This document shows, piece after piece, positions 9,114-14,707 of a DNA stretch of 15,260 nt; position 1 is the first letter of the stretch; the number at the start of each line of letters is the position of its first letter. The notes below the pieces were generated by a model. That model did no database searches. It saw only the letters and a list, made by a program, of their open reading frames with translations, and had not been told where the DNA came from. This stretch comes from Oscillospiraceae bacterium (GTDB lineage: Bacteria; Bacillota_A; Clostridia; Oscillospirales; JAAYXM01), in the NCBI GenBank assembly GCA_017532355.1, contig JAFXJK010000039.1:1-15260 (forward strand). The letters run 5' to 3'. Made by a program: the position numbers and the translations under genes.

Positions 9114-10420
9114 ATTACAATGTCGGAGAGAAGAATAACCGCAATAAGATTCGGCGCCATCATCATTCCGTTGAACATATCGGAAAGCTCCCACACCCCA
9201 TCCACGCTCATTGTCGCTCCGATTCCCACACCAAGCGCGTAAACTACTCTGTATATTTTCCTTGATATCGCCCGTTCTCCCGAAAGATAGAAAACACAGC
9301 TTTCACCGTAATACGACCAGCCGAGTATAGTTGTGATTGCAAACAGAATCACAGAGCCTCCGACGAACAATTCTCCGAAAGTACCCGTGTGTTCAGCAAA
9401 TGCAGCCGTGACAAGGTCGGCACCCGTAAGATTTTTGCCACTCTCGCCTGAACTCACTATGATTAACGCGGTTAACGTACACATAATGATTGTATCGACA
9501 AAGACCTCAAGAATCCCCCAAAAGCCTTGTTTTTCCGGACTTTTTGCATCTGCGGCGGCGTGAACAATCGGAGAGCTTCCGAGACCGGCTTCGTTAGAAA
9601 ACACTCCGCGAGCTATTCCGAAGCGCATCGCACGTCGCATCATTTCCCCACTCGCAGCTCCGTAAACGGCGCGAGGTGAAATGGCGGCTTTGAATATCAT
9701 CGCAAACGCAGAAGCTGTTCTTTTCACATCCGAAAACATTATAAATACACACATCCCTACAAAGAGCAGAACCATTACAGGGACTATTTTCTCAACTCTC
9801 CTTGTGAGTTTCCCTATTCCTCCGCTGATTCCTTTCCATGCAACAAGCGAAAGTATCACGCCGATAACAAACGGTGGAAACTCTACGCGGCTGTTCAGCA
9901 GTGTAGCTATGGAATTTGCCTGATTCATTCCTCCCATACCAATGCATGCAAGCGCTCCCGAAACGGCAAAGACCACTGCAAGCCATCTGTACTCACGTCC
10001 GAGTCCGCGCTCGATATAGTACATAGGACCGCCGTAATAACCCTCTCCGTTTTTCTTTCGGAAATGCACTGCAAGAAAAACTTCTGTATATTTTGTCGCC
10101 ATACCGAAGAACGCCGCAATCCACATCCAGAAAACGGCGCCCGGCCCTCCTGAGGCTATTGCTGTTGCAGCACCTATGAGATTTCCGCTTCCGATCGTGG
10201 ACGCAAGCGCAGACGAAAGCGCCTGGTACGGAGAGATTCCGCTCTCGGATTTCTCTTTTTTTGTAAAGATGCTTCCGAGCGTTTCGGATATCCAGAGACG
10301 CGCCTTGAATATTTGGAGGAATTTAAGCCTTACCGTGAGGTAAACTCCGCACCCGACAAGGAGAATGAGCATAGGCACTCCCCAGAGGGTATTGTTTATC
10401 GAACTTATAAGATTTCCCAT
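9098..10420 (-). CDS. Sodium:alanine (AGCS-family) amino acid symporter
   Basis: Sodium-coupled amino acid importer in the cytoplasmic membrane; substrates in the family include alanine, glycine and sometimes glutamine. The predicted 440 residues form about eleven helices. Family motifs are ALASTIGSGNLIGAATAIA (about 71-89), GGPGAVFWMW at 91-100, GGPMYYI at 130-136 and FSNEAGLGSSPIVHAAA at about 274-290. The frame opens with TTG at 10450, but the ATG at 10420 matches the usual N terminus (MGNLISSINN, then LWGVP) and is preceded by GGTG at five bases, so I prefer it. The gene stands alone between rodA and the divergent NodB-like gene. A dyad resembling a GntR/HutC operator lies 16-33 bases upstream of the ATG. 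Substrate cannot be told from sequence. Confidence 0.93.
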   Translation of the reverse strand: MGNLISSINNTLWGVPMLILLVGCGVYLTVRLKFLQIFKARLWISETLGSIFTKKEKSESGISPYQALSSALASTIGSGNLIGAATAIASGGPGAVFWMWIAAFFGMATKYTEVFLAVHFRKKNGEGYYGGPMYYIERGLGREYRWLAVVFAVSGALACIGMGGMNQANSIATLLNSRVEFPPFVIGVILSLVAWKGISGGIGKLTRRVEKIVPVMVLLFVGMCVFIMFSDVKRTASAFAMIFKAAISPRAVYGAASGEMMRRAMRFGIARGVFSNEAGLGSSPIVHAAADAKSPEKQGFWGILEVFVDTIIMCTLTALIIVSSGESGKNLTGADLVTAAFAEHTGTFGELFVGGSVILFAITTILGWSYYGESCVFYLSGERAISRKIYRVVYALGVGIGATMSVDGVWELSDMFNGMMMAPNLIAVILLSDIVIKKSG

Positions 10421-10435
10421 TTTTACACCACACAC

Positions 10436-10453
10436 ATTTTGTCTATACAAAAT
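10436..10453 (-). promoter_or_regulatory. Candidate GntR/HutC-type operator upstream of the AGCS gene
   Basis: On the minus strand this reads ATTTTGTATAGACAAAAT, a 7-bp perfect dyad around a 4-base centre. Its core GTATAGAC fits the GTMTAKAC consensus I recall for HutC-subfamily GntR repressors. The core also contains TATAGA, a possible -10 box. The site is 16 bases from the AGCS ATG, where binding would block expression. The regulator is not in this window. Confidence 0.45.
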
Positions 10454-10505
10454 ATTGAAGATGGTGCTGAAATATTACATGTAGGTTTCAAAATGGCTTT
10501 TTCTG

Positions 10506-10534
10506 TTGCAAAACGGACTTGCCAATTGTATAAT
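10506..10534 (+). promoter_or_regulatory. Predicted sigma-A promoter for the NodB-like gene
   Basis: TTGCAA (10506-10511; 4 of 6) is followed after 17 bases by a perfect TATAAT (10529-10534). The start point would be near 10541, about 33 bases before the GTG start at 10574. This supports starting the protein at 10574 and not further upstream. Confidence 0.75.
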
Positions 10535-10559
10535 AGACTTGGAAAAATGCATCTGAATA

Positions 10560-10565
10560 AGGAGG
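10560..10565 (+). promoter_or_regulatory. Ribosome binding site that sets the GTG start at 10574
   Basis: AGGAGG ends eight bases before GTG. The open frame continues upstream to 10313, but that part overlaps the promoter and the divergent AGCS gene. The site therefore defines the real N terminus. Confidence 0.85.
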
Positions 10566-10573
10566 TGGTGTCC

Positions 10574-11695
10574 GTGAAGCGGTATATAGCCAGAATAACT
10601 CTTTTTGTTCTTCTCATAGGTCTTTGTTCTTCTCTCTTAGCTATTCCTACAGCTGCAGAGGGTGAGATTTTTGTTGCCGCAGGTAACACGGTTCTCCCTC
10701 TCTCCGATGCGATGCCGATACGCTCAAGCGGTACGTGGTACATAGATTACGAGTGTTTTTCAGAAGGCTCACTTAAAATGAATACCTCTTACAACGCCTC
10801 TGAAGGGAAGCTCGTCCTTTACAACTGGGATACAACACTTATATTCGATATTCACAATTCAACAGCTTATGTAGTCGGCGACAATGCGCAATACAAGGCG
10901 ACAACCGTCGTTGCAAACGGAACGGTTTACATCCCTGTACAGTTCACCGCGCAGATTCTTGACTTTGAATATGACTATTACCCTGACATTCCTCTTATCC
11001 GCGTAAAGCGCGCGGATGACATACCTCATACCATGTTCCGTTACATTGCGAAAAACGCAGTTCCCGGTCTTCTCGAGGAATATAACGCCAAAAAAGTCTC
11101 ACAGGAAAAGGTAGACCAGCCCGTCACACAGCAAGAAACAAAAAAGCAGTCGCTCCGTCTCACCTTCAATATTGAAAACGGGGAAAACTTCGGCAAAATC
11201 CTCTCTTCGCTTTCCACATACGGTTTCAAAGGAACTTTCTTTATAGACCAGACTGCCATACCACGATGCGAAAATGAAATCCGACGTGCCATAGTACAGG
11301 GGCACTCAATAGGTATTCTCGCAGAAAACGCCGATAATCTTACTCCGGCAAATGCAAAGCTGTTTGACGTTGCAAAAACAAAAACACGCCTTGTCAGATT
11401 CAAGGGCGGCTCCGAATCCCTTACCGATGCAGACGTAGAAAAAACCATTTCTCTCGGCTACAGACTGTGGGATTCTAACATCGTACCGGGCGGAACTTCC
11501 GCTTCATCCATTGCTTCAAACGCCATACGCAGCCTGTCTTCAACATCGCGCTCTCTTGTTCTTGCGCTATCTGATTCTGACGTCAACGTGTCTGCACTTA
11601 CAAGAATTTTGAAGCATTTAAGTTCAAAGAATTACAGCTCATATATTATCCACATTCTCGATACTCCCGTAAATAAAATATCCGAAAGAAGATAA
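10574..11695 (+). CDS. Secreted protein, copper-amine-oxidase-N-like domain plus degenerate NodB-like domain
   Basis: The 373 residues start at GTG. A signal peptide covers 1-28: the basic start KRYIAR, a hydrophobic core, then a probable cut after PTAA. A domain like the copper amine oxidase N-terminal (stalk) domain spans about 30-145; in Clostridia this domain is common on surface proteins and has no oxidase activity. A linker follows, then a NodB (polysaccharide deacetylase) fold at about 193-365. There LRLTFNIENG (194-203), TFFIDQ (221-226) and EGH-like VQGHSIG (241-247) align with the family. The catalytic parts are lost: TFDDG reads TFNIENG, the HTxxHP metal motif reads ILAENAD, and the RPPYG loop reads RFKGG (275-279). 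A deacetylase function is therefore unlikely. It may bind glycans or act as a structural surface protein, but this is inferred. It is transcribed alone, ending at the island boundary. Confidence 0.8.
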   Translation: MKRYIARITLFVLLIGLCSSLLAIPTAAEGEIFVAAGNTVLPLSDAMPIRSSGTWYIDYECFSEGSLKMNTSYNASEGKLVLYNWDTTLIFDIHNSTAYVVGDNAQYKATTVVANGTVYIPVQFTAQILDFEYDYYPDIPLIRVKRADDIPHTMFRYIAKNAVPGLLEEYNAKKVSQEKVDQPVTQQETKKQSLRLTFNIENGENFGKILSSLSTYGFKGTFFIDQTAIPRCENEIRRAIVQGHSIGILAENADNLTPANAKLFDVAKTKTRLVRFKGGSESLTDADVEKTISLGYRLWDSNIVPGGTSASSIASNAIRSLSSTSRSLVLALSDSDVNVSALTRILKHLSSKNYSSYIIHILDTPVNKISERR

Positions 11696-11703
11696 AAGAC
11701 ATA

Positions 11704-11716
11704 AAAAAGACCACCC
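11704..11716 (+). repeat. 13-bp direct repeat, left boundary of the deaminase/DUF559 island
   Basis: AAAAAGACCACCC is identical to 12634-12646. At the right copy this sequence is the left arm of a perfect terminator. Here it follows the NodB-like gene's stop by eight bases, and the DNA after it does not complete the stem. Confidence 0.75.
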
Positions 11717-11734
11717 GATACGGCGGTGCTTCTT
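11704..11734 (+). terminator. Imperfect terminator-like hairpin after the NodB-like gene
   Basis: AAGA (11707-11710) and CACC (11712-11715) can pair with TCTT (11731-11734) and GGTG (11725-11728) around an internal loop. No T run follows (the next bases are AAAC). It is either a decayed terminator or a chance pairing created where the island joins. Termination here is probably weak, so the downstream deaminase may be read through. Confidence 0.3.
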
Positions 11735-11735
11735 A
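11719..11735 (+). repeat. 17-bp dispersed repeat, copy 2
   Basis: TACGGCGGTGCTTCTTA matches 126-142 (minus strand) exactly. It begins two bases inside the left edge of the proposed island. Confidence 0.7.
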
Positions 11736-11766
11736 AACAGTTAAACTCATTCTTTCAGGTGATATT

Positions 11767-12159
11767 ATGAAAAAATACCCGATTACAGAAAAGGACAAGG
11801 AATTGATTGAAATTGCGTTACAAGTTTTGAGAGCAAATTTTGATGATGGTATTTATAATCATACCGTAGGATGTGCAGTTCTGTGTAAAAGCGGAAACAT
11901 TTACAAAGGTATAAACTGTGATGGCATTCACGGGTCATGTGCCGAATACATCACAATCGGCATTGCAATTTCAAGTGGTGAGCATGATTTTGATACAATC
12001 GTTGCCGTTAACGAGAAATACGTTAATTCTGTTATTCCCCCTTGCGGAAATTGCAGACAAATGCTACTTGAGTATTGTCCTGATATTAAAGTAATTCTGA
12101 ACGATGAAAACGGAAGTCTTATTAAGGTTAAGGCACGAGAGTTGCTACCATTTGCTTAG
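11767..12159 (+). CDS. Blasticidin-S-deaminase-like cytidine deaminase family protein
   Basis: Zinc-dependent deaminase of the small CDA fold, predicted to act on cytidine or a cytosine-containing nucleoside. The 130 residues have the full active site. CAE at 58-60 gives the first zinc Cys and the proton-shuttling Glu60, and PPCGNCRQ at 91-98 gives the other two Cys ligands. From memory, the length of 130 and the ending VKARELLP resemble blasticidin-S deaminases more than housekeeping Cdd proteins, so the natural substrate may be a peptidyl-nucleoside antibiotic; this is inference. The start is ATG with AGGTGA four bases upstream. The gene is about 37% G+C (145 of 393 bases counted) and uses many TTA, TTG and ATT codons, unlike its GC-richer neighbours, which points to transfer. 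No promoter is evident. Its stop touches the left end of the DUF559 cassette. Confidence 0.85.
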   Translation: MKKYPITEKDKELIEIALQVLRANFDDGIYNHTVGCAVLCKSGNIYKGINCDGIHGSCAEYITIGIAISSGEHDFDTIVAVNEKYVNSVIPPCGNCRQMLLEYCPDIKVILNDENGSLIKVKARELLPFA

Positions 12160-12215
12160 AGCCTCCCTTTGATGAGGGAGGTGGCAAAAATCTTTGATTT
12201 TTGACGGAGGGAGAG
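12160..12215 (+). repeat. Left structured inverted repeat of the DUF559 cassette
   Basis: The outer hairpin is CCTCCCTT (12162-12169), loop TGAT, GAGGGAGG (12174-12181), with one T-G wobble. The inner hairpin is CAAAAATC (12185-12192), loop TTT, GATTTTTG (12196-12203). GGAGGGAGAG at 12206-12215 follows and doubles as the ribosome binding site of the DUF559 gene. The CTCCCT arm could alternatively pair with this purine block. Confidence 0.8.
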
Positions 12216-12219
12216 AATT

Positions 12220-12588
12220 ATGAAAGAATATAACAAATCACTCATCCCTCTTGCAAGAGCATTAAGAAAAAACATGACGCCATGGGAACGAAAGCTTTGG
12301 TATAATTTTTTAAGAGCTTATCCGGTGCGCTTTCAACGCCAGAAGACGATCGGCAATTATATTGCAGACTTTTATTGTGCAAAGGCCAGACTGGTCATTG
12401 AGCTTGACGGCGGAGAGCACTATACTACAGAACAGGCAGGACGAGATGCGATTCGCACAAAAGCATTAGAATCTATGAATTTGACTGTTTTGCGAGTTTG
12501 CAATTTAGATATCGACCGCAACTTTAGCGCTGTATGTGAACATATAGATTTGATAGTCAAAAATCTCTCCCTCAGTCAGCTTCGCTGA
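12220..12588 (+). CDS. DUF559 family endonuclease (Vsr/PD-(D/E)XK-like)
   Basis: The 122 residues match the DUF559 family, which has the very-short-patch-repair (Vsr) type nuclease fold. The N-terminal block MTPWERKLWYNFLR is at 19-32. RFQRQKTIGNYIADFYC spans 37-53 with Asp50, then LVIELDGGEHY at 58-68 with Glu61, Asp63 and His67. A conserved tail, TVLRVCNLDI, is at about 89-98. The acidic residues expected for metal-dependent DNA cleavage are present. No DNA methyltransferase gene is nearby, so a Dcm-linked Vsr repair role is not supported. The start is ATG with GGAGGGAGAG four bases upstream, all inside the left inverted repeat. The final residues (NLSLSQLR) and the TGA are encoded by the right inverted repeat. 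The gene is about 41% G+C. The target site and role are unknown; it may act on the cassette's own ends or in homing. Confidence 0.85.
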   Translation: MKEYNKSLIPLARALRKNMTPWERKLWYNFLRAYPVRFQRQKTIGNYIADFYCAKARLVIELDGGEHYTTEQAGRDAIRTKALESMNLTVLRVCNLDIDRNFSAVCEHIDLIVKNLSLSQLR

Positions 12589-12611
12589 CAGCTCCCTCAT
12601 CAGAGGGAGCC
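12565..12611 (-). repeat. Right structured inverted repeat of the DUF559 cassette
   Basis: Moving inward from the outside edge: an 8-bp hairpin GCTCCCTC (12591-12598), loop ATCA, GAGGGAGC (12603-12610), then an inner 6-bp hairpin GTCAGC (12575-12580), loop TTC, GCTGAC (12584-12589), then CTCTCCCTCA (12565-12574). It mirrors the left end. The DUF559 stop codon (12586-12588) lies in the inner stem. Confidence 0.8.
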
Positions 12612-12633
12612 ATATATGTTGCTATGCCGATAC

Positions 12634-12646
12634 AAAAAGACCACCC
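12634..12646 (+). repeat. 13-bp direct repeat, right boundary of the island
   Basis: This is identical to 11704-11716. Here it is the left arm of the terminator. The two copies are 930 bases apart. Confidence 0.75.
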
Positions 12647-12664
12647 ATCGGGGTGGTCTTTTTT
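12634..12664. terminator. Strong bidirectional terminator between DUF559 and the CD1247-type gene
   Basis: A perfect 13-bp stem, AAAAAGACCACCC (12634-12646) with GGGTGGTCTTTTT (12651-12663), has an ATCG loop and a T run on the plus strand. The A run at 12634-12638 gives a U tract in the other direction. It serves the plus-strand island genes (or originally the NodB-like gene) and the convergent minus-strand gene that stops at 12673. Confidence 0.93.
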
Positions 12665-12672
12665 GTCTTTTA

Positions 12673-13128
12673 TTATTCTTCGCAAGAGCATTCGCAGTCG
12701 CCGTCGCAGTCACAATCGTCACCGCAACAGCAGTCATCTGCATCAAACTCAAGCTCCTCGCCGCAGTTGGGGCAATCAATGCTTCCAAGTGCGAGGATGT
12801 CTTCATCGACCATAATGGAATCGCCGCAAGTCGGGCAGACGATTTCGTAGTTGAAGCAATCACCGCAATCACAGTCATCGCCGCACTCATCACAGTCGCA
12901 ATCGCAATCTTCGTCAAAAGCGCCTTCGAGCTCAAGGAGCTCTTCTGCAACCTCGTCGAGCTCGTCACTCATGCTGTCAGTGACAGCTTCGAGGTCGGAA
13001 ACAGACGCTGCAAGCTCGTCGATAACATCAACGATAGCAAGGAGAAGCTTTGCTTCTTTTGTGTCGGGAGCAATCTCAAGGCCGTCGCAAAGACCGCGGA
13101 GATATGCTGCTCTTTCAAGTATATCCAT
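12673..13128 (-). CDS. CD1247-type zinc-ribbon protein with Cys/Asp-rich arrays
   Basis: The 151 residues open with the CD1247 N-terminal domain typical of Clostridia (RAAYLRGLCDGLEI near 6-19, then KEAKLLLAIVDVIDELA at 24-40). An acidic coiled-coil-like stretch follows (about 41-70). A zinc ribbon at 98-122 has CPTC and CPNC knuckles. Unusually, the ribbon is flanked by two Cys-Asp arrays: 75-91 with seven Cys and 133-149 with eight. The protein has twenty Cys in all, nineteen of them in the C-terminal half. This suggests strong metal binding beyond one structural zinc, but function is unknown. The start is ATG with GGAGGT eight bases upstream. It lies 18 bases after efp and is co-transcribed with it. 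The DNA is a run of degenerate GAY/TGY codons and may be prone to slippage. Confidence 0.78.
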   Translation of the reverse strand: MDILERAAYLRGLCDGLEIAPDTKEAKLLLAIVDVIDELAASVSDLEAVTDSMSDELDEVAEELLELEGAFDEDCDCDCDECGDDCDCGDCFNYEIVCPTCGDSIMVDEDILALGSIDCPNCGEELEFDADDCCCGDDCDCDGDCECSCEE

Positions 13129-13146
13129 CTAAAGCTACCTCCGGAC

Positions 13147-13707
13147 TTACTTCGCGCGCTCGAGGTACTCGCCTGTTCTTGTGTCAATCTTGATTCTGTC
13201 GCCGATGTTGATGAAGAGCGGAACGCGAACTTCAGCACCTGTCTCAACTGTAGCCGGCTTTGTAACGTTAGTAGCTGTATCGCCCTTGAGGCCCGGCTCT
13301 GTCTCTGTGATTTCAAGCTCGACAAAGTTAGGCGGCTCAACGCTGAATACGTTGCCCTTGAAAGCAAGGAACTTAACAACCATGTTCTCCTTAACGAACT
13401 TGAAGCTGTCCGGAAGCTTTTCAGCATTGAGCGGCTCCTGCTCGTAAGTCTCTTCATCCATGAAGTAGTAAAGCTCACCGTCGTTGTAGAGGTACTGCAT
13501 ATCCTTTCTCTCTACGAATGCCGGTGGGAATTTATCTGTCGGGTTGAAGGAAGTTTCAACAACTGCACCGGTAACAACGTTTCTGTACTTTGTACGTACA
13601 AACGCTGCACCCTTACCGGGCTTAACGTGCTGGAACTCGATAACCTGCATTACCTGTCCGTCCATTTCAAAAGTTACACCGTTTCTGAATTCACCTGCAG
13701 AAATCAT
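13147..13707 (-). CDS. efp: Translation elongation factor P
   Basis: EF-P binds between the P and E sites of the ribosome and relieves stalling at consecutive prolines. The 186 residues have the normal three-domain form: a KOW-like N domain (1-60), a central OB domain (about 65-125) and a C-terminal OB domain (about 128-184) containing the signature [17 protein letters not shown]. The tip lysine is Lys32 in KPGKGAA, the residue that is modified in many bacteria; none of the known modification genes is in this window. The start is ATG with GGAGGA seven bases upstream, and a promoter lies at 13747-13775. The CD1247-type gene follows at 18 bases, which suggests a shared transcript ending at the terminator 12634-12664. 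Confidence 0.98.
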   Translation of the reverse strand: MISAGEFRNGVTFEMDGQVMQVIEFQHVKPGKGAAFVRTKYRNVVTGAVVETSFNPTDKFPPAFVERKDMQYLYNDGELYYFMDEETYEQEPLNAEKLPDSFKFVKENMVVKFLAFKGNVFSVEPPNFVELEITETEPGLKGDTATNVTKPATVETGAEVRVPLFINIGDRIKIDTRTGEYLERAK

Positions 13708-13746
13708 TTTATTATCCTCCGTTTTCTTCTGTATATATCTTTATAT

Positions 13747-13775
13747 ATTCTACCCTATTTCGCTCTGTTTTGCAA
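13747..13775 (-). promoter_or_regulatory. Predicted sigma-A promoter for efp
   Basis: On the minus strand TTGCAA (13770-13775; 4 of 6) is followed after 17 bases by TAGAAT (13747-13752; 5 of 6), 39 bases before the efp ATG. A weak A/T-rich hairpin (13773-13789) overlaps the -35 box just after the aroQ stop and is not convincing as a terminator. Some read-through from aroQ into efp is therefore possible. Confidence 0.65.
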
Positions 13776-13790
13776 GAAAAATTTTCTTGT

Positions 13791-14225
13791 TTACTTCATT
13801 TCGCACAAAACCTTTACTCCGAGCGGATAAACGAGCTTTCCAAAGCCGCAGATCATTCCCTTGCAGACAGCGGAAATCACCGAGTTATGGCGAAATTCTT
13901 CCCTTGCGTGAATGTTGCTTAAGTGCACCTCAACACACGGAATCTCAACAGATGCAATCGCGTCGCGTATTGCAATGCTGTAGTGGGAGTACGCACCTGC
14001 ATTGATAACAACGCCGTCATACTTCTCATCTCTCACACGGTAGAGACAGTCGATTATCTCGCCCTCGCAATTTGACTGGAATGCCGAAATTTCAACTCCG
14101 AGATCCTTTGTGCTTTCCTTTGTGTACGCGATGATGTCATCGAGCGTGTCGTGCCCGTAAATCTCAGGCTCCCGGCGTCCGAGATTATTGAGGTTCGGGC
14201 CGTTTATAATCATTATCTTTTTCAT
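13791..14225 (-). CDS. aroQ: Type II 3-dehydroquinate dehydratase
   Basis: Third step of the shikimate pathway: dehydrates 3-dehydroquinate to 3-dehydroshikimate in the cytoplasm; the family forms dodecamers. The 144 residues match the type II enzyme. The motifs are INGPNLNNLGRREPEIYG at 7-24 with catalytic Tyr23 and Arg18, QSNCEGEIID (about 54-63), INAGAYSHYSIAIRDAI at about 77-93, and EVHLSNIHAREEFR at about 98-111 with the catalytic His. One usual Leu in the first motif is Asn14. The ATG overlaps the yqeG stop by one base (TAATG), so the two are translationally coupled. No other shikimate genes are in the window. Confidence 0.96.
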   Translation of the reverse strand: MKKIMIINGPNLNNLGRREPEIYGHDTLDDIIAYTKESTKDLGVEISAFQSNCEGEIIDCLYRVRDEKYDGVVINAGAYSHYSIAIRDAIASVEIPCVEVHLSNIHAREEFRHNSVISAVCKGMICGFGKLVYPLGVKVLCEMK

Positions 14226-14665
14226 TATTCAAACATTCTCCTTTTCCCGAGCGGCTTTACCTTTATCGAAAGAATGCCGCATCTTTTTGCACCGATTATG
14301 TCCGTAATAAATTTATCTCCCACAAGCGCTGTGGTATCCCGTGTTCCACCAAGCTTTTCCATCGCGCGGCGAATGGTTTTCCGGCTCGGTTTTCCGCTCT
14401 TCCAGTAATAGTCAACACCAAGCGGCTCGCAGTATTTCTTTACTCTTTCCTCGCCGTTGTTCGAAACTATGGCAAGGGCTATTCCGTTTTCGGAAAGAGA
14501 TTTTGCCCAACGGATGATTTTCTCGTCAGGAACTTCGTTTTCATACATTGCAAGCGTGTTGTCAAGATCCGCGATGAGAACCTTTATCCCAAGTCCTGAC
14601 AAAAATTCTCCCGTTATCTCACTTGCTCTGTTAAATTCCAGATCCGCGCTTAATAATGAAAACAT
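14225..14665 (-). CDS. YqeG family HAD IIIA-type phosphatase
   Basis: Small HAD-superfamily phosphatase of unknown physiological substrate. Counting from the preferred ATG at 14665 it has 146 residues. Motif I DLDNTL is at about 33-38, motif II SNN at 68-70, the conserved Lys in SGKPS at about 92, and motif III GDKFITD at 116-122, where GDQxxTD is more usual. The open frame extends to a TTG at 14686, but the ATG has GGAGG five bases upstream and its MFSLLSADLEF beginning fits the family. It lies 42 bases after the NhaC-type gene and shares TAATG with aroQ, so it is probably in one transcript with both. Confidence 0.92.
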   Translation of the reverse strand: MFSLLSADLEFNRASEITGEFLSGLGIKVLIADLDNTLAMYENEVPDEKIIRWAKSLSENGIALAIVSNNGEERVKKYCEPLGVDYYWKSGKPSRKTIRRAMEKLGGTRDTTALVGDKFITDIIGAKRCGILSIKVKPLGKRRMFE

Positions 14666-14707
14666 ATTCTCCTCCGAATATTGCAAATTTCTTTTTAATA
14701 TAAATAT

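Larger units (their letters stand above)
12160..12611 (+). mobile_element. Hairpin-bounded DUF559 cassette, about 450 bp, putative mobile element
   Basis: The unit consists of a left structured end (12160-12215), one DUF559 gene and a right structured end (12565-12611) in inverted orientation. Aligning 26 terminal bases of the left end with the reverse complement of the right end gives 21 matches. Each end holds an outer 8-bp hairpin with a TGAT loop, then an inner hairpin, then a GAGGGAGAG block. No transposase and no obvious short target duplication directly at these ends are visible. I recall GAGGGAG-type hairpin repeats as common in gut Clostridia, but mobility is inferred from the structure alone. 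Confidence 0.6.

Noticed and set aside
10421..10450. TTG start of the AGCS frame at 10450
   Set aside because: It adds ten residues absent from the family and runs through the palindrome. The ATG at 10420 gives the usual N terminus.
10313..10573. Upstream extension of the NodB-like reading frame
   Set aside because: It overlaps the AGCS gene and the promoter at 10506-10534. The GTG at 10574 with AGGAGG and a signal peptide is clearly better.
12680..12920. Repetitive trinucleotide-like DNA that could suggest a tandem repeat or CRISPR-like array
   Set aside because: There is no regular repeat-spacer unit. The periodicity comes from Cys and Asp codons of the minus-strand gene.
13773..13789. 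A/T-rich hairpin after aroQ as an intrinsic terminator
   Set aside because: The stem is seven mostly A-T pairs with no proper U tract, and it overlaps the efp -35 box.
12616..13830. Long plus-strand open frame (about 404 codons) across the efp and CD1247-type genes
   Set aside because: It is the antisense of two well-supported minus-strand genes, has no Shine-Dalgarno sequence, and its length reflects the codon bias of the real genes.
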